From assembly GCF_964355755.1 (NCBI RefSeq), contig NC_092671.1:27218070-27282069 (forward strand): a stretch of 64,000 bases of DNA. The letters run 5' to 3'. Position numbers and translations under genes: made by a program. Below the pieces are notes generated by a model. The model worked only from the letters and a program-made list of their open reading frames with translations. It ran no database searches and was not told where the DNA came from. The stretch is from Antedon mediterranea. Taxonomy: Eukaryota; Echinodermata; Crinoidea; Comatulida; Antedonidae. Shown in pieces: positions 23,501 to 34,100 of this stretch (within the stretch, counting starts at the first letter, position 1; the number at the start of each line of letters is the position of its first letter).

Positions 23501-23600
23501 AGAGTGCGGCCAGCTACATGCTGGTCGTACGAAACAAATTTGTAGTGATTAAAACAATGAAGTAACCAAGTTTTCTGCTGTTATTTTATTTATTTATATA
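20526..23600 (+). mobile_element. LINE (non-LTR retrotransposon), long intact ORF2, 5'-truncated
   Basis: One open frame (from ATG 20595, readable from about 20500) ends at TAA 23406-23408. It holds the C-terminal half of an APE-type endonuclease and a complete reverse transcriptase. The endonuclease N-terminus is missing, so the element is 5'-truncated, yet 937 codons remain without a stop, which suggests recent insertion. The 3' UTR ends TTTTCTGCTGTTATTTTATT and an ATTT-rich tail. The same terminal 35 bp recur inverted at 24326-24359 and direct at 24360-24391. Confidence 0.92.
20595..23408 (+). CDS. LINE ORF2: endonuclease (partial) and reverse transcriptase, 937 aa
   Basis: Endonuclease motifs GDFNGKVGN (about 45), LDYAIVS (about 97) and SDHNMLVI (about 125) are the later half of an APE-like domain that nicks target DNA. 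The RT domain (about 360-690) shows KSPGIDSITNEML, IPIFKKGDRRDLNNYRGITL, FLDFKKAFDSVW, GVKQGCSLSPVLFSIYIN and the catalytic FADDVVLIG, followed by thumb YKYLGVII. The C-terminus ends in STCRHREKFLLNCRSKQ with a possible partial zinc knuckle and no RNase H. The clade is uncertain. The chosen ATG is only the first in frame; upstream codons (RCWTKVQFGSNSDF) belong to the same domain. Confidence 0.9.
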   Translation: MCYFPCEGSDKCLTDELYTALLSEIFIIKGNNEDAKIIILGDFNGKVGNTIKGGDPITNYNGQGLIDLCNNGELTMLNASDKCAGTLTWVQKNQASILDYAIVSQETYEVTKELFIDEFGLYNYGSDHNMLVITLIENNICKTSKVTKTNTKHWNIPKDWSDFSSSINYDFKDWDPSRLDVNDAWVEWKNKVTLVAENTIGYKKTRSNKKIWFDKETKYAINQRRQSCRAHRLYSKNKHNIDFDINYCNSLWETYQEKRKFCKSLFKRKIMQKKISNCSKIMDKGGPQSKEFWNELKGKRQKQNVDSILIPGTSRYSSDHDDMKNSLKLHFGNIAKFNTTNSNDILHSSHDNNSNSNDIHCDHILDNINISFDDVAYAISKAKNNKSPGIDSITNEMLKNGGNLITLSLQKLFTRIIQTETIPNEWNEGIIIPIFKKGDRRDLNNYRGITLNSCVSKIFNRIIAYNISQFLEENGILGEVQGGFRTDRRCEDHIFVLKSIIATRRAEGKKTFLAFLDFKKAFDSVWRQGLITAAKRIGIRGKLLNLLRNIYDDVKCKVLFNDIESDKFSINEGVKQGCSLSPVLFSIYINELNNLIKSHKLGVQIYDTQIGALFFADDVVLIGDNESELVKLLKVASDYSQAWKLEFNFDKSNVLVTGQRVNPHRTWSLGNHYITEIERYKYLGVIISRSYTDSDNINEVIKKGNRIIAYITSIINNQNDFNRVYYGDLLWRTIGLPTINYASAIWLCNSKGSLNKLENLQYQMARIILKAPRNVAKAALIGDLGWETLYTIQNKFRMSYFNRIKNMDDQRWQKLLCRSIMDVEDKVKWKWINHIKDLLCKFDLGNKFNLNPESQWFKSFTHANSLENIKEWLEGAKTKSTLSEYLKYKHEPKAETYMFDMVNFDSISLKFKARSNSNSTCRHREKFLLNCRSKQFI

Positions 23601-23604
23601 TATA

Positions 23605-23690
23605 TATATATCGTTTCAAAAATTAATTAAATAATTTTCAGTGTATCACCGGGCGTTTTGGAATTTATTTCTATGCCTGTTGTGTTTATA
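23605..23690 (+). mobile_element. S1 SINE 3'-end fragment
   Basis: TCGTTTCAAAAATTAATTAA through TATGCCTGTTGTGTTTATAT matches the last ~85 bp of the S1 copies at 23700 and 26035. Confidence 0.7.
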
Positions 23691-23699
23691 TCATGGAGT

Positions 23700-24100
23700 A
23701 AAGAATAATGGTTTATATATATATAAAAGTATCTCTCGAGATCCCGCTTAGTGAATAAATATACTGAATTATAGATGAGGGCGTATCAATTTGATCTCTG
23801 GTGCGCGTGCGTACAACTGAGGACTAGTTGTGTTCCAACCGTACCACGCCGAGAATGTTAAAGGGTCGTTATCCGATCGAGTTAAAGAACAATACCATGA
23901 AAGCCCCAGTGGTGTAATGGTTAGGGCAACTGCATATCAAGCAGACGGTCCGAGTTCGAGTCTCGGTTGGGGCAACTTTTTCTCATTCTCACAGATTTCC
24001 TCATCTTTATCGTTTCAAAAATTAATTAAATAATTTTCAGTGTATCACCGGGCGGTTTGGAATTTATTTCTATGCCTGTTGTGTTTATATATATATATGC
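23700..24100 (+). mobile_element. tRNA-like SINE family S1, most complete copy
   Basis: It runs from AAAGTATCTCTCGAGATCCC through a tRNA-like core to TTGTGTTTATATATAT. Pol III boxes lie inside the core. Sister copies: 26035-26395 (plus) and 8215-8460 (minus). The tRNA-like part sits about 200 bp inside the element rather than at its 5' end, unusual for a SINE. Confidence 0.75.
23903..23973 (+). tRNA. tRNA-like sequence (SINE-internal), anticodon ATC
   Basis: 71 nt folding as a cloverleaf. Acceptor GCCCCAG pairs with TTGGGGC. The D arm is GTGT/GGGC (weak), the anticodon stem CTGC/GCAG with a 7-nt loop ATATCAA places ATC at 34-36, and the T arm CCGAG/CTCGG with loop TTCGAGT is perfect. The same sequence, with deletions, sits inside each S1 copy, so this is most likely a SINE promoter and not a functional tRNA gene. 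ATC is also an unusual Asp-type anticodon. Confidence 0.4.
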
Positions 24101-24109
24101 CAACTCATA

Positions 24110-24301
24110 TGCTGACTTTATCCAAATTCCCTCACTTGCACTGATGAAGGGCTAGTGTTGTCCGAAAGCTCTGCTAACTTTTCTGGCTGTTTACTTTATC
24201 GTTTTGATTTAGCTTTTCGCTTTTATTTTTGTATCTCCATTGAGATCCAGCAACTGATACCCACAGCATTGTCATTTTTTTCAGTAATTTGCCTTTGGAT
24301 T

Positions 24302-24310
<9 letters not shown>
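24110..24310 (+). mobile_element. Penelope-like 3' end
   Basis: GATGAAGGGCTAGTGTTGTC and CGAAAGCTCTGCTAACTTTT, followed by CAACTGATACCCACAGCATT, resemble the ends of PLEs. The last 70 bp recur in inverted orientation at 27245-27315. Confidence 0.5.
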
Positions 24311-24334
<24 letters not shown>

Positions 24335-24481
24335 TAACAGCAGAAAACTTGGTTACTTCATTTTCTGCTGTTATTTTATTTATTTATTTATGCTCTACCT
24401 TGGTATTGAGCACTCTATCCAAACGGTCTGAAAATTTCAACCTATATATATATATATTTCTATGCCTGTTGTGTTTATATA

Positions 24482-26016
24482 TACTAGATGGCACGCTCGC
24501 TTCGCTCGCGTACCATCTAGGTCGTGCCCACAGATGGTTCTCGAATACACGGTATTTCCAGCGAGAAAAAAATGGAGATTTCAAATGTACGTACCGCAGG
24601 ACTATAATACATTGTCGTTTACAGAAACGAATAAATATACACAATGATTTATGTAGTCAACCAAAATTAGCACCCTGGGAATTACTTCCGAGAGAGAAAC
24701 AAATTTTTTTTATTTGGACTCATTTAAACAAACCCAATTTGTGTTTTGTATGTAACATTAAGGGTTGAGGGATGGGGAAGAAGATAGGTACAAAGAGGAA
24801 ACATTTTAAAATATATTCTTATCCACTCAGTAACGAAATATTGTTTTTAATGTTTTATAGGCCTATAAATAATATACCACTAAATACAGTAAAACATTTA
24901 CGATTTAATACGGTAATTTGTTAAAACTCTCACTGTCATAGTCGATTGAAATAGTAAAGTACATGTAACGATACACCACTACGACGTTTATATATTTTTA
25001 AATTATTAAATAATACAAACGTTGAGAAGCAACTGTCAGTAATAACGTTTATTTATTTGTATATTATATGTTTATAATCTAACAGTAGGGCCTACCCACA
25101 CTCACAGTAATAAAGTTTATTTGTATATATTTTTATATTACATCTAACAGTACCAACACTCACAGTAAGAACTTTGCGATTCAAATTGCGATCAAAAGTG
25201 GTTAATACCTTAACAGTATTGTACAGCATTGCAATACTATTTATGTTTATTCTCCAAGGGGGCCCATAAATCTAAATCTATACCTCTATGGTTAAACCAA
25301 ATAATTTGGAATGTTTATTTGTATATTATATGTTTATAATCTAACAGTAGGGCCTACCCACACTCACAGTAATAAAGTTTATTTGTATATATTTTTATAT
25401 TACATCTAACAGTACCAACACTCACAGTAAGACATTTGCGATTCAAATTGCGATCAAAAGTGGTTAATACCTTAACAGTATTGTACAGCATTGCAATACT
25501 ATTTATGTTTATTCTCCAAGGAGGCCCATAAATCTAAATCTATACCTGTATGGTTAAACCAAATAATTTGGAATGTTCCATTCATCACAAATCAATACAT
25601 TTGTAAAAACGTATATTAAATGTATCAAAATAGTATTTTTTAAAGAAAATCGGCCTGTCTTCAACATTATGATGCTGTACTCAAACTGTTCAACCGGTTT
25701 TCAGCTATTAAAAACAATTATCGTAGGAGGAGATAGAAAAATGCGAAGCCTCCTCGCATTTTTGTGGCGGGTATTTTTCAAGATGGACATCCATTAGACA
25801 GTGTATACCACGATCGGAAAACACCCCTATTTGGGGCAAATCTTTGAACCTAAATTCGTTTTAATCGTCAATAACTAATTATCTAACTTAATTTAATTAG
25901 TAAACAGGGTTACATCAGGTGGTTAAAATCAGTACCGAAAGTACGAACCAACTTTACATACCATCGAGTAAAAATTCTAAAAGTAAGGCGCGATTTACCG
26001 AATTTTGCCCTTACGT
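24482..26016. repeat. R1 repeat, copy C, with internal 262-bp tandem duplication
   Basis: It starts with the hairpin CTAGATGGCACGCTCGC...GCGTACCATCTAG (24485-24520) and ends near TTGCCCTTACG. A segment from about 25054 to 25315 is repeated immediately at a 262-bp offset with a few changes; copies A and D have it once. Confidence 0.85.
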
Positions 26017-26029
26017 AAATTTATATATA

Positions 26030-26395
26030 GATATAAAAGTATCTCTCGAGATCTCGCTTAGTGAATAAATATACTGAATTATAGATGAGGGCGTATCAAT
26101 TTGATCTCTGGTGTGCGTGCGTACAACTGAGGACTAGTTGTGTTCCAACCGTACCACGCCGAGAATGTTAAAGGGTCGTTATCCGATCGAGTTAAAGAAC
26201 AATACCATGAAAGCCCCAGTGGTCTAATGGTTAGGGCAACTGCATATCAAGCAGACGGTCCGAGTCTCGGTTGGGGCGACTTTTTCTCATTCTCCCAGAT
26301 TTCCTCATCTTTATCGTTTCAAAAATTAATTAAATAATTTTCAGTGTATCACCGGGCGGTTTGGAATTTATTTCTATGCCTGTTGTGTTTATATA
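26030..26395 (+). mobile_element. tRNA-like SINE family S1, copy with B-box deletion
   Basis: Nearly identical to 23700-24100, but the tRNA-like core (26213-26277, 65 nt) lacks 6 nt of the T loop (TTCGAG), removing the pol III B box. The D stem is better paired here (GTCT/GGGC). Confidence 0.8.
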
Positions 26396-26945
26396 TATTT
26401 ATGAATTAGATAGAACACGGGTGTCTATTACACGGTGTTTCACGTTAAACGATCTTCAGATAGACTGAACAATACTGTATCTCGAGGTGTTATAAGGCTT
26501 TAGTCAGGTGGTATGTAAATTTTCTTGTTATGACGACATTTTGAAATCAGTTCAGACCTTTTGTTTAACAAATTTGTTTTGTTTGCATTTAGAATACATA
26601 GCTTTTCATCTAAACAAAGACTACAACGCCCATAAGCGGCGTTCTTAGTGGAGGAATATTTAATTCCTTTCCATTTAATTGTAAACATTACGTCATTACT
26701 TTTCAAAGACCATACGTACTTTGAGAGCTCGGATTCTTTACTGTACGTTTCTTTTTTGAAAGATTTCTTGTGATTGTTAAACCTAGTTTTAAACTGCCCA
26801 CCCGTCATACCAATATATGTCTTAGTTTCGTTATTGGTTATGACGTCGGCGGAGTAGACAATTTCAGATGCGAGGCATGAACCATTTAGGGGGCATTCGG
26901 GTTTGTTGCGGCAATTGCACGCACTTTCTCGTTCTCCGGTATAAG
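26396..26945 (-). mobile_element. Penelope-like element: GIY-YIG endonuclease domain
   Basis: Minus strand, in order: a cysteine-rich leader [15 protein letters not shown]; the GIY-YIG pair VYSADVI and TYIGMTGGQFKTRFNNHKKS; ELSKYVW; IKWKGIKYSS; RCSLCLDEKLCI; LNKRSELISKCRH; then a stop. The Cys-rich leader before GIY-YIG is typical of PLEs, where the nuclease nicks target DNA. Downstream of the stop, GATCGTTTAACGTGAAACAC is a PLE-type terminal sequence. Confidence 0.8.
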
Positions 26946-27165
26946 AAGAAACAGAGGGAGAAACATAATATGGTTCAACCCACCATTCAGTACGAACATT
27001 AAGACAAATGTCGCACGAACCTTTTTACAATTAATTAAAAAACATTTTCCCAATGGACACGTATTACATAAAATATTTAATAAGAACAATGTTAAAGTAA
27101 GCTATAGTTGTATGCCATGTTTAAAAAATGTAATTAACAAGCATAACCACAATGTGCTGAACCCC
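26945..27165 (+). mobile_element. Penelope-like element: RT thumb/linker, opposite orientation
   Basis: Plus strand frame: [20 protein letters not shown], then [35 protein letters not shown]. This is the conserved segment that precedes the Cys-rich leader and GIY-YIG in PLEs, yet here it points away from the GIY-YIG domain. The two halves meet head to head at about 26945. Confidence 0.75.
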
Positions 27166-27174
27166 CATACAGAA

Positions 27175-27320
27175 ATCAGGCAAAGAACATTAATTCTAAA
27201 CCGCCCGGTGATATACTGAAATTTAATTAATTAATTTGAAACGATATATATATAAATAAATCCAAAGGCAAATTACTGAAAAAATGACAATGCTGTGGGT
27301 ATCAGTGGCTGGATCTCAAA
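27175..27320 (-). mobile_element. S1 3'-end fragment and PLE-end fragment, inverted
   Basis: 27178-27245 is the inverted end of S1 (ACCGCCCGGTGATATACTG). 27250-27320 is the inverse of 24240-24305 (CAGTAATTTGCCTTTGG). Confidence 0.65.
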
Positions 27321-27329
27321 AAATGGGAT

Positions 27330-28131
27330 TTGAATTGTAATACTTCTAAATGTAAAATTATTTCTATTACCCGATTTTTTTAAATTATATAATTAATATA
27401 TATATAATTAATAACGATATTCTTGAAGGAGTTAGTGAAATGAATGATCTTGGTATCATAATTGATTCTCATTTATCTTGGAAGGCTCATTATAATTATA
27501 TTATTTCTATTTCTAAAGCAAATGTTAGGTTAACGTGTTAGTTTCCATTGCGATTCATATGTAAAACGGGCTCTTTATTTAAGTATTGTTCGTTGTTACC
27601 TAGAATACTGCTCTACTGTCTGGTCTCCCAATTACAAAACTTATAAAAGACAACTTGAGGGAGTTCAGCGTAGAGCAACTACATTTATTTTAAATAATTT
27701 TGAAGCTGATTACAAATTCAGACTTTAAACATGCAATGTACTACCATTATATTATAGGTGTTACTTTACTGATATTGTTTTTCTTTTTAAGTTATTCAAT
27801 TCTAATATCATTAATAGTGACAATTTATTTAATATTCGTAATCCACGACGTGTTACTCGTAGCTCTTCTTCTGTTGGTACTCTTTTTGATAGTCGTCGCT
27901 GCAGAACAGAATCTTCTTTTCAATCAAAATCCCACGTGTTACCAGAATTTGGAACAACTTACCCGGTGAAATTTGTGTAGTAGTTCTTTTAAAACCAAAT
28001 TATTAAATTATTTCAATATTTATTTTTTCAATAATTTTGATATTGAAAATGTGTGTAGTTGGTCGCTTTCTTGTAGATGCTTTAATTGTTGAACGTATTG
28101 TTTTTTTCTGTGCACTGTTCTGGGTTGACCA
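27330..28131 (+). mobile_element. CR1/jockey-type LINE, RT C-terminus with frameshifts
   Basis: Frames in order: CNTSKCKIISITR, MNDLGIIIDSHLSWKAHYNY, ALYLSIVRCYLEYCSTVWSP, LEGVQRRATTFIL and a C-terminal block with SSVGTLFDSRRCR. These are the thumb and C-terminal motifs of LINE RTs. The 3' UTR leads without a break into the 37-bp minisatellite, and a plausible continuation (TCTTTCCTTGCCG, AATTGAATAAATAAAAC tail) appears at the far side at 34681-34760. Confidence 0.7.
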
Positions 28132-31100
28132 ACTAGCATAGGTGTTTAGCACCTGTTTGGTTGACCAACTAGCATAGGTGTTTAGCACCTGTTTGGGTTG
28201 ACCAACTAGCATAGGTGTTTAGCACCTGTTTGGGTTGACCAACTAGCATAGGTGTTTAGCACCTGTTTGGGTTGACCAACTAGCATAGGTGTTTAGCACC
28301 TGTTTGGGTTGACCAACTAGCATAGGTGTTTAGCACCTGTTTGGGTTGGCCAACTAGCATAGGTGTTTAGCACCTGTTTGGGTTGACCAACTAGCATAGG
28401 TGTTTAGCACCTGTTTGGGTTGGCCAACTAGCATAGGTGTTTAGCACCTGTTTGGGTTGACCAACTAGCATAGGTGTTTAGCACCTGTTTGGGTTGGCCA
28501 ACTAGCATAGGTGTTTAGCACCTGTTTGGGTTGACCAACTAGCATAGGTGTTTAGCACCTGTTTGGGTTGACCAACTAGCATAGGTGTTTAGCACCTGTT
28601 TGGGTTGACCAACTAGCATAGGTGTTTAGCACCTGTTTGGGTTGGCCAACTAGCATAGGTGTTTAGCACCTGTTTGGGTTGACCAACTAGCATAGGTGTT
28701 TAGCACCTGTTTGGGTTGACCAACTAGCATAGGTGTTTAGCACCTGTTTGGGTTGACCAACTAGCATAGGTGTTTAGCACCTGTTTGGGTTGACCAACTA
28801 GCATAGGTGTTTAGCACCTGTCTGGGTTGGCCAACTAGCATAGGTGTTTAGCACCTGTTTGGGTTGACCAACTAGCATAGGTGTTTAGCACCTGTTTGGG
28901 TTGGCCAACTAGCATAGGTGTTTAGCACCTGTTTGGGTTGACCAACTAGCATAGGTGTTTAGCACCTGTTTGGGTTGACCAACTAGCATAGGTGTTTAGC
29001 ACCTGTTTGGGTTGACCAACTAGCATAGGTGTTTAGCACCTGTTTGGGTTGACCAACTAGCATAGGTGTTTAGCACCTGTCTGGGTTGGCCAACTAGCAT
29101 AGGTGTTTAGCACCTGTTTGGGTTGACCAACTAGCATAGGTGTTTAGCACCTGTTTGGGTTGACCAACTAGCATAGGTGTTTAGCACCTGTTTGGGTTGA
29201 CCAACTAGAATAGGTGTTTAGCACCTGTTTGGGTTTACCAACTAGCATAGGTGTTTAGCACCTGTTTGGGTTGACCAACTAGCATAGGTGTTTAGCACCT
29301 GTTTGGGTTGACCAACTAGCATAGGTGTTTAGCACCTGTTTGGGTTGGCCAACTAGCATAGGTGTTTAGCACCTGTTTGGGTTGGCCAACTAGCATAGGT
29401 GTTTAGCACCTGTTTGGGTTGACCAACTAGCATAGGTGTTTAGCACCTGTTTGGGTTGACCAACTAGCATAGGTGTTTAGCACCTGTTTGGGTTGACCAA
29501 CTAGCATAGGTGTTTAGCACCTGTTTGGGTTGACCAACTAGCATAGGTGTTTAGCACCTGTTTGGGTTGACCAACTAGCATAGGTGTTTAGCACCTGTTT
29601 GGGTTGACCAACTAGCATAGGTGTTTAGCACCTGTCTGGGTTGGCCAACTAGCATAGGTGTTTAGCACCTGTTTGGGTTGACCAACTAGCATAGGTGTTT
29701 AGCACCTGTTTGGGTTGGCCAACTAGCATAGGTGTTTAGCACCTGTTTGGGTTGACCAACTAGCATAGGTGTTTAGCACCTGTTTGGGTTGGCCAACTAG
29801 CATAGGTGTTTAGCACCTGTTTGGGTTGACCAACTAGCATAGGTGTTTAGCACCTGTTTGGGTTGGCCAACTAGCATAGGTGTTTAGCACCTGTTTGGGT
29901 TGACCAACTAGCATAGGTGTTTAGCACCTGTTTGGGTTGGCCAACTAGCATAGGTGTTTAGCACCTGTTTGGGTTGACCAACTAGCATAGGTGTTTAGCA
30001 CCTGTTTGGGTTGACCAACTAGCATAGGTGTTTAGCACCTGTTTGGGTTGGCCAACTAGCATAGGTGTTTAGCACCTGTTTGGGTTGACCAACTAGCATA
30101 GGTGTTTAGCACCTGTTTGGGTTGACCAACTAGCATAGGTGTTTAGCACCTGTTTGGGTTGACCAACTAGCATAGGTGTTTAGCACCTGTTTGGGTTGAC
30201 CAACTAGCATAGGTGTTTAGCACCTGTTTGGGTTGACCAACTAGCATAGGTGTTTAGCACCTGTTTGGGTTGACCAACTAGCATAGGTGTTTAGCACCTG
30301 TCTGGGTTGGCCAACTAGCATAGGTGTTTAGCACCTGTTTGGGTTGACCAACTAGCATAGGTGTTTACCACCTGTTTGGGTTGGCCAACTAGCATAGGTG
30401 TTTAGCACCTGTTTGGGTTGACCAACTAGCATAGGTGTTTAGCACCTGTTTGGGTTGGCCAACTAGCATAGGTGTTTAGCACCTGTTTGGGTTGACCAAC
30501 TAGCATAGGTGTTTAGCACCTGTTTGGGTTGGCCAACTAGCATAGGTGTTTAGCACCTGTTTGGGTTGACCAACTAGCATAGGTGTTTAGCACCTGTTTG
30601 GGTTGGCCAACTAGCATAGGTGTTTAGCACCTGTTTGGGTTGACCAACTAGCATAGGTGTTTAGCACCTGTTTGGGTTTACCAACTAGCATAGGTGTTTA
30701 GCACCTGTTTGGGTTGACCAACTAGCATAGGTGTTTAGCACCTGTTTGGGTTGGCCAACTAGCATAGGTGTTTAGCACCTGTTTGGGTTGACCAACTAGC
30801 ATAGGTGTTTAGCACCTGTTTGGGTTGGCCAACTAGCATAGGTGTTTAGCACCTGTTTGGGTTGACCAACTAGCATAGGTGTTTAGCACCTGTTTGGGTT
30901 GGCCAACTAGCATAGGTGTTTAGCACCTGTTTGGGTTGACCAACTAGCATAGGTGTTTAGCACCTGTTTGGGTTGACCAACTAGCATAGGTGTTTAGCAC
31001 CTGTTTGGGTTGACCAACTAGCATAGGTGTTTAGCACCTGTTTGGGTTGACCAACTAGCATAGGTGTTTAGCACCTGTTTGGGTTGACCAACTAGCATAG

Positions 31101-34100
31101 GTGTTTAGCACCTGTTTGGGTTTGATTGAAATATATATTTATACTGGGTAACCTCTTCAGTCAATGACTGGTCTCCCAGAGGGCCCAGTTGGTGATCAGT
31201 GGCTGTGATGTACTAATACACCGGGGTAACCCCCTACTCGTCTCGAAAGATGTACTAGGTTCTTTAAAGTGCACACGAGCCAGATGTGTACACTGGACCT
31301 ACGGTTTATAGTCCTTATCCGAGAAGACTCGTTCTACCACCAGAACCATGGAGTGAGTGAGCCTCGAACCCCTGCCGTTGTTATGGCTAGGTAATTACGG
31401 TTCCACTGTCTTAACCGCTCGGCCATTGACCAACTAGCATAGGTGTTTAGCACCTGTTTGGGTTGACCAACTAGCATAGGTGTTTAGCACCTGTTTGGGT
31501 TGAACAACTAGCATAGGTGTTTAGCACCTGTTTGGGTTGACCAACTAGCATAGGTGTTTAGCACCTGTTTGGGTTGACCAACTAGCATAGGTGTTTAGCA
31601 CCTGTTTGGGTTGGCCAACTAGCATAGGTGTTTAGCACCTGTTTGGGTTGGCCAACTAGCATAGGTGTTTAGCACCTGTTTGGGTTGACCAACTAGCATA
31701 GGTGTTTAGCACCTGTTTGGGTTGGCCAACTAGCATAGGTGTTTAGCACCTGTTTGGGTTGACCAACTAGCATAGGTGTTTAGCACCTGTTTGGGTTGAC
31801 CAACTAGCATAGGTGTTTAGCACCTGTTTGGGTTGACCAACTAGCATAGGTGTTTAGCACCTGTTTGGGTTGGCCAACTAGCATAGGTGTTTAGCACCTG
31901 TTTGGGTTGACCAACTAGCATAGGTGTTTAGCACCTGTTTGGGTTGACCAACTAGCATAGGTGTTTAGCACCTGTTTGGGTTGACCAACTAGCATAGGTG
32001 TTTAGCACCTGTTTGGGTTGACCAACTAGCATAGGTGTTTAGCACCTGTCTGGGTTGGCCAACTAGCATAGGTGTTTAGCACCTGTTTGGGTTGACCAAC
32101 TAGCATAGGTGTTTAGCACCTGTTTGGGTTGGCCAACTAGCATAGGTGTTTAGCACCTGTTTGGGTTGACCAACTAGCATAGGTGTTTAGCACCTGTTTG
32201 GGTTGACCAACTAGCATAGGTGTTTAGCACCTGTTTGGGTTGACCAACTAGCATAGGTGTTTAGCACCTGTTTGGGTTGACCAACTAGCATAGGTGTTTA
32301 GCACCTGTCTGGGTTGGCCAACTAGCATAGGTGTTTAGCACCTGTTTGGGTTGACCAACTAGCATAGGTGTTTAGCACCTGTTTGGGTTGACCAACTAGC
32401 ATAGGTGTTTAGCACCTGTTTGGGTTGACCAACTAGAATAGGTGTTTAGCACCTGTTTGGGTTTACCAACTAGCATAGGTGTTTAGCACCTGTTTGGGTT
32501 GACCAACTAGCATAGGTGTTTAGCACCTGTTTGGGTTGACCAACTAGCATAGGTGTTTAGCACCTGTTTGGGTTGGCCAACTAGCATAGGTGTTTAGCAC
32601 CTGTTTGGGTTGGCCAACTAGCATAGGTGTTTAGCACCTGTTTGGGTTGACCAACTAGCATAGGTGTTTAGCACCTGTTTGGGTTGACCAACTAGCATAG
32701 GTGTTTAGCACCTGTTTGGGTTGACCAACTAGCATAGGTGTTTAGCACCTGTTTGGGTTGACCAACTAGCATAGGTGTTTAGCACCTGTTTGGGTTGACC
32801 AACTAGCATAGGTGTTTAGCACCTGTTTGGGTTGACCAACTAGCATAGGTGTTTAGCACCTGTCTGGGTTGGCCAACTAGCATAGGTGTTTAGCACCTGT
32901 TTGGGTTGACCAACTAGCATAGGTGTTTAGCACCTGTTTGGGTTGGCCAACTAGCATAGGTGTTTAGCACCTGTTTGGGTTGACCAACTAGCATAGGTGT
33001 TTAGCACCTGTTTGGGTTGGCCAACTAGCATAGGTGTTTAGCACCTGTTTGGGTTGACCAACTAGCATAGGTGTTTAGCACCTGTTTGGGTTGGCCAACT
33101 AGCATAGGTGTTTAGCACCTGTTTGGGTTGACCAACTAGCATAGGTGTTTAGCACCTGTTTGGGTTGGCCAACTAGCATAGGTGTTTAGCACCTGTTTGG
33201 GTTGACCAACTAGCATAGGTGTTTAGCACCTGTTTGGGTTGACCAACTAGCATAGGTGTTTAGCACCTGTTTGGGTTGGCCAACTAGCATAGGTGTTTAG
33301 CACCTGTTTGGGTTGACCAACTAGCATAGGTGTTTAGCACCTGTTTGGGTTGACCAACTAGCATAGGTGTTTAGCACCTGTTTGGGTTGACCAACTAGCA
33401 TAGGTGTTTAGCACCTGTTTGGGTTGACCAACTAGCATAGGTGTTTAGCACCTGTTTGGGTTGACCAACTAGCATAGGTGTTTAGCACCTGTTTGGGTTG
33501 ACCAACTAGCATAGGTGTTTAGCACCTGTCTGGGTTGGCCAACTAGCATAGGTGTTTAGCACCTGTTTGGGTTGACCAACTAGCATAGGTGTTTACCACC
33601 TGTTTGGGTTGGCCAACTAGCATAGGTGTTTAGCACCTGTTTGGGTTGACCAACTAGCATAGGTGTTTAGCACCTGTTTGGGTTGGCCAACTAGCATAGG
33701 TGTTTAGCACCTGTTTGGGTTGACCAACTAGCATAGGTGTTTAGCACCTGTTTGGGTTGGCCAACTAGCATAGGTGTTTAGCACCTGTTTGGGTTGACCA
33801 ACTAGCATAGGTGTTTAGCACCTGTTTGGGTTGGCCAACTAGCATAGGTGTTTAGCACCTGTTTGGGTTGACCAACTAGCATAGGTGTTTAGCACCTGTT
33901 TGGGTTTACCAACTAGCATAGGTGTTTAGCACCTGTTTGGGTTGACCAACTAGCATAGGTGTTTAGCACCTGTTTGGGTTGGCCAACTAGCATAGGTGTT
34001 TAGCACCTGTTTGGGTTGACCAACTAGCATAGGTGTTTAGCACCTGTTTGGGTTGGCCAACTAGCATAGGTGTTTAGCACCTGTTTGGGTTGACCAACTA

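Noticed and set aside
23903-23973. Functional tRNA-Asp gene
   Set aside because: Same core inside every S1 element with deletions in the other copies, a mismatch at the top of the anticodon stem and the unusual anticodon ATC. Kept only as tRNA-like.
24349-24768. 139-codon plus frame
   Set aside because: Spans a LINE 3'-end fragment and the start of the R1 repeat, and the homologous part of copy A has no such frame.
28003-28212. Minus-strand frame with repeated ASWSTKQVLNTY
   Set aside because: It is the translation of the 37-bp minisatellite. 37 is not a multiple of 3, so the frame breaks quickly.
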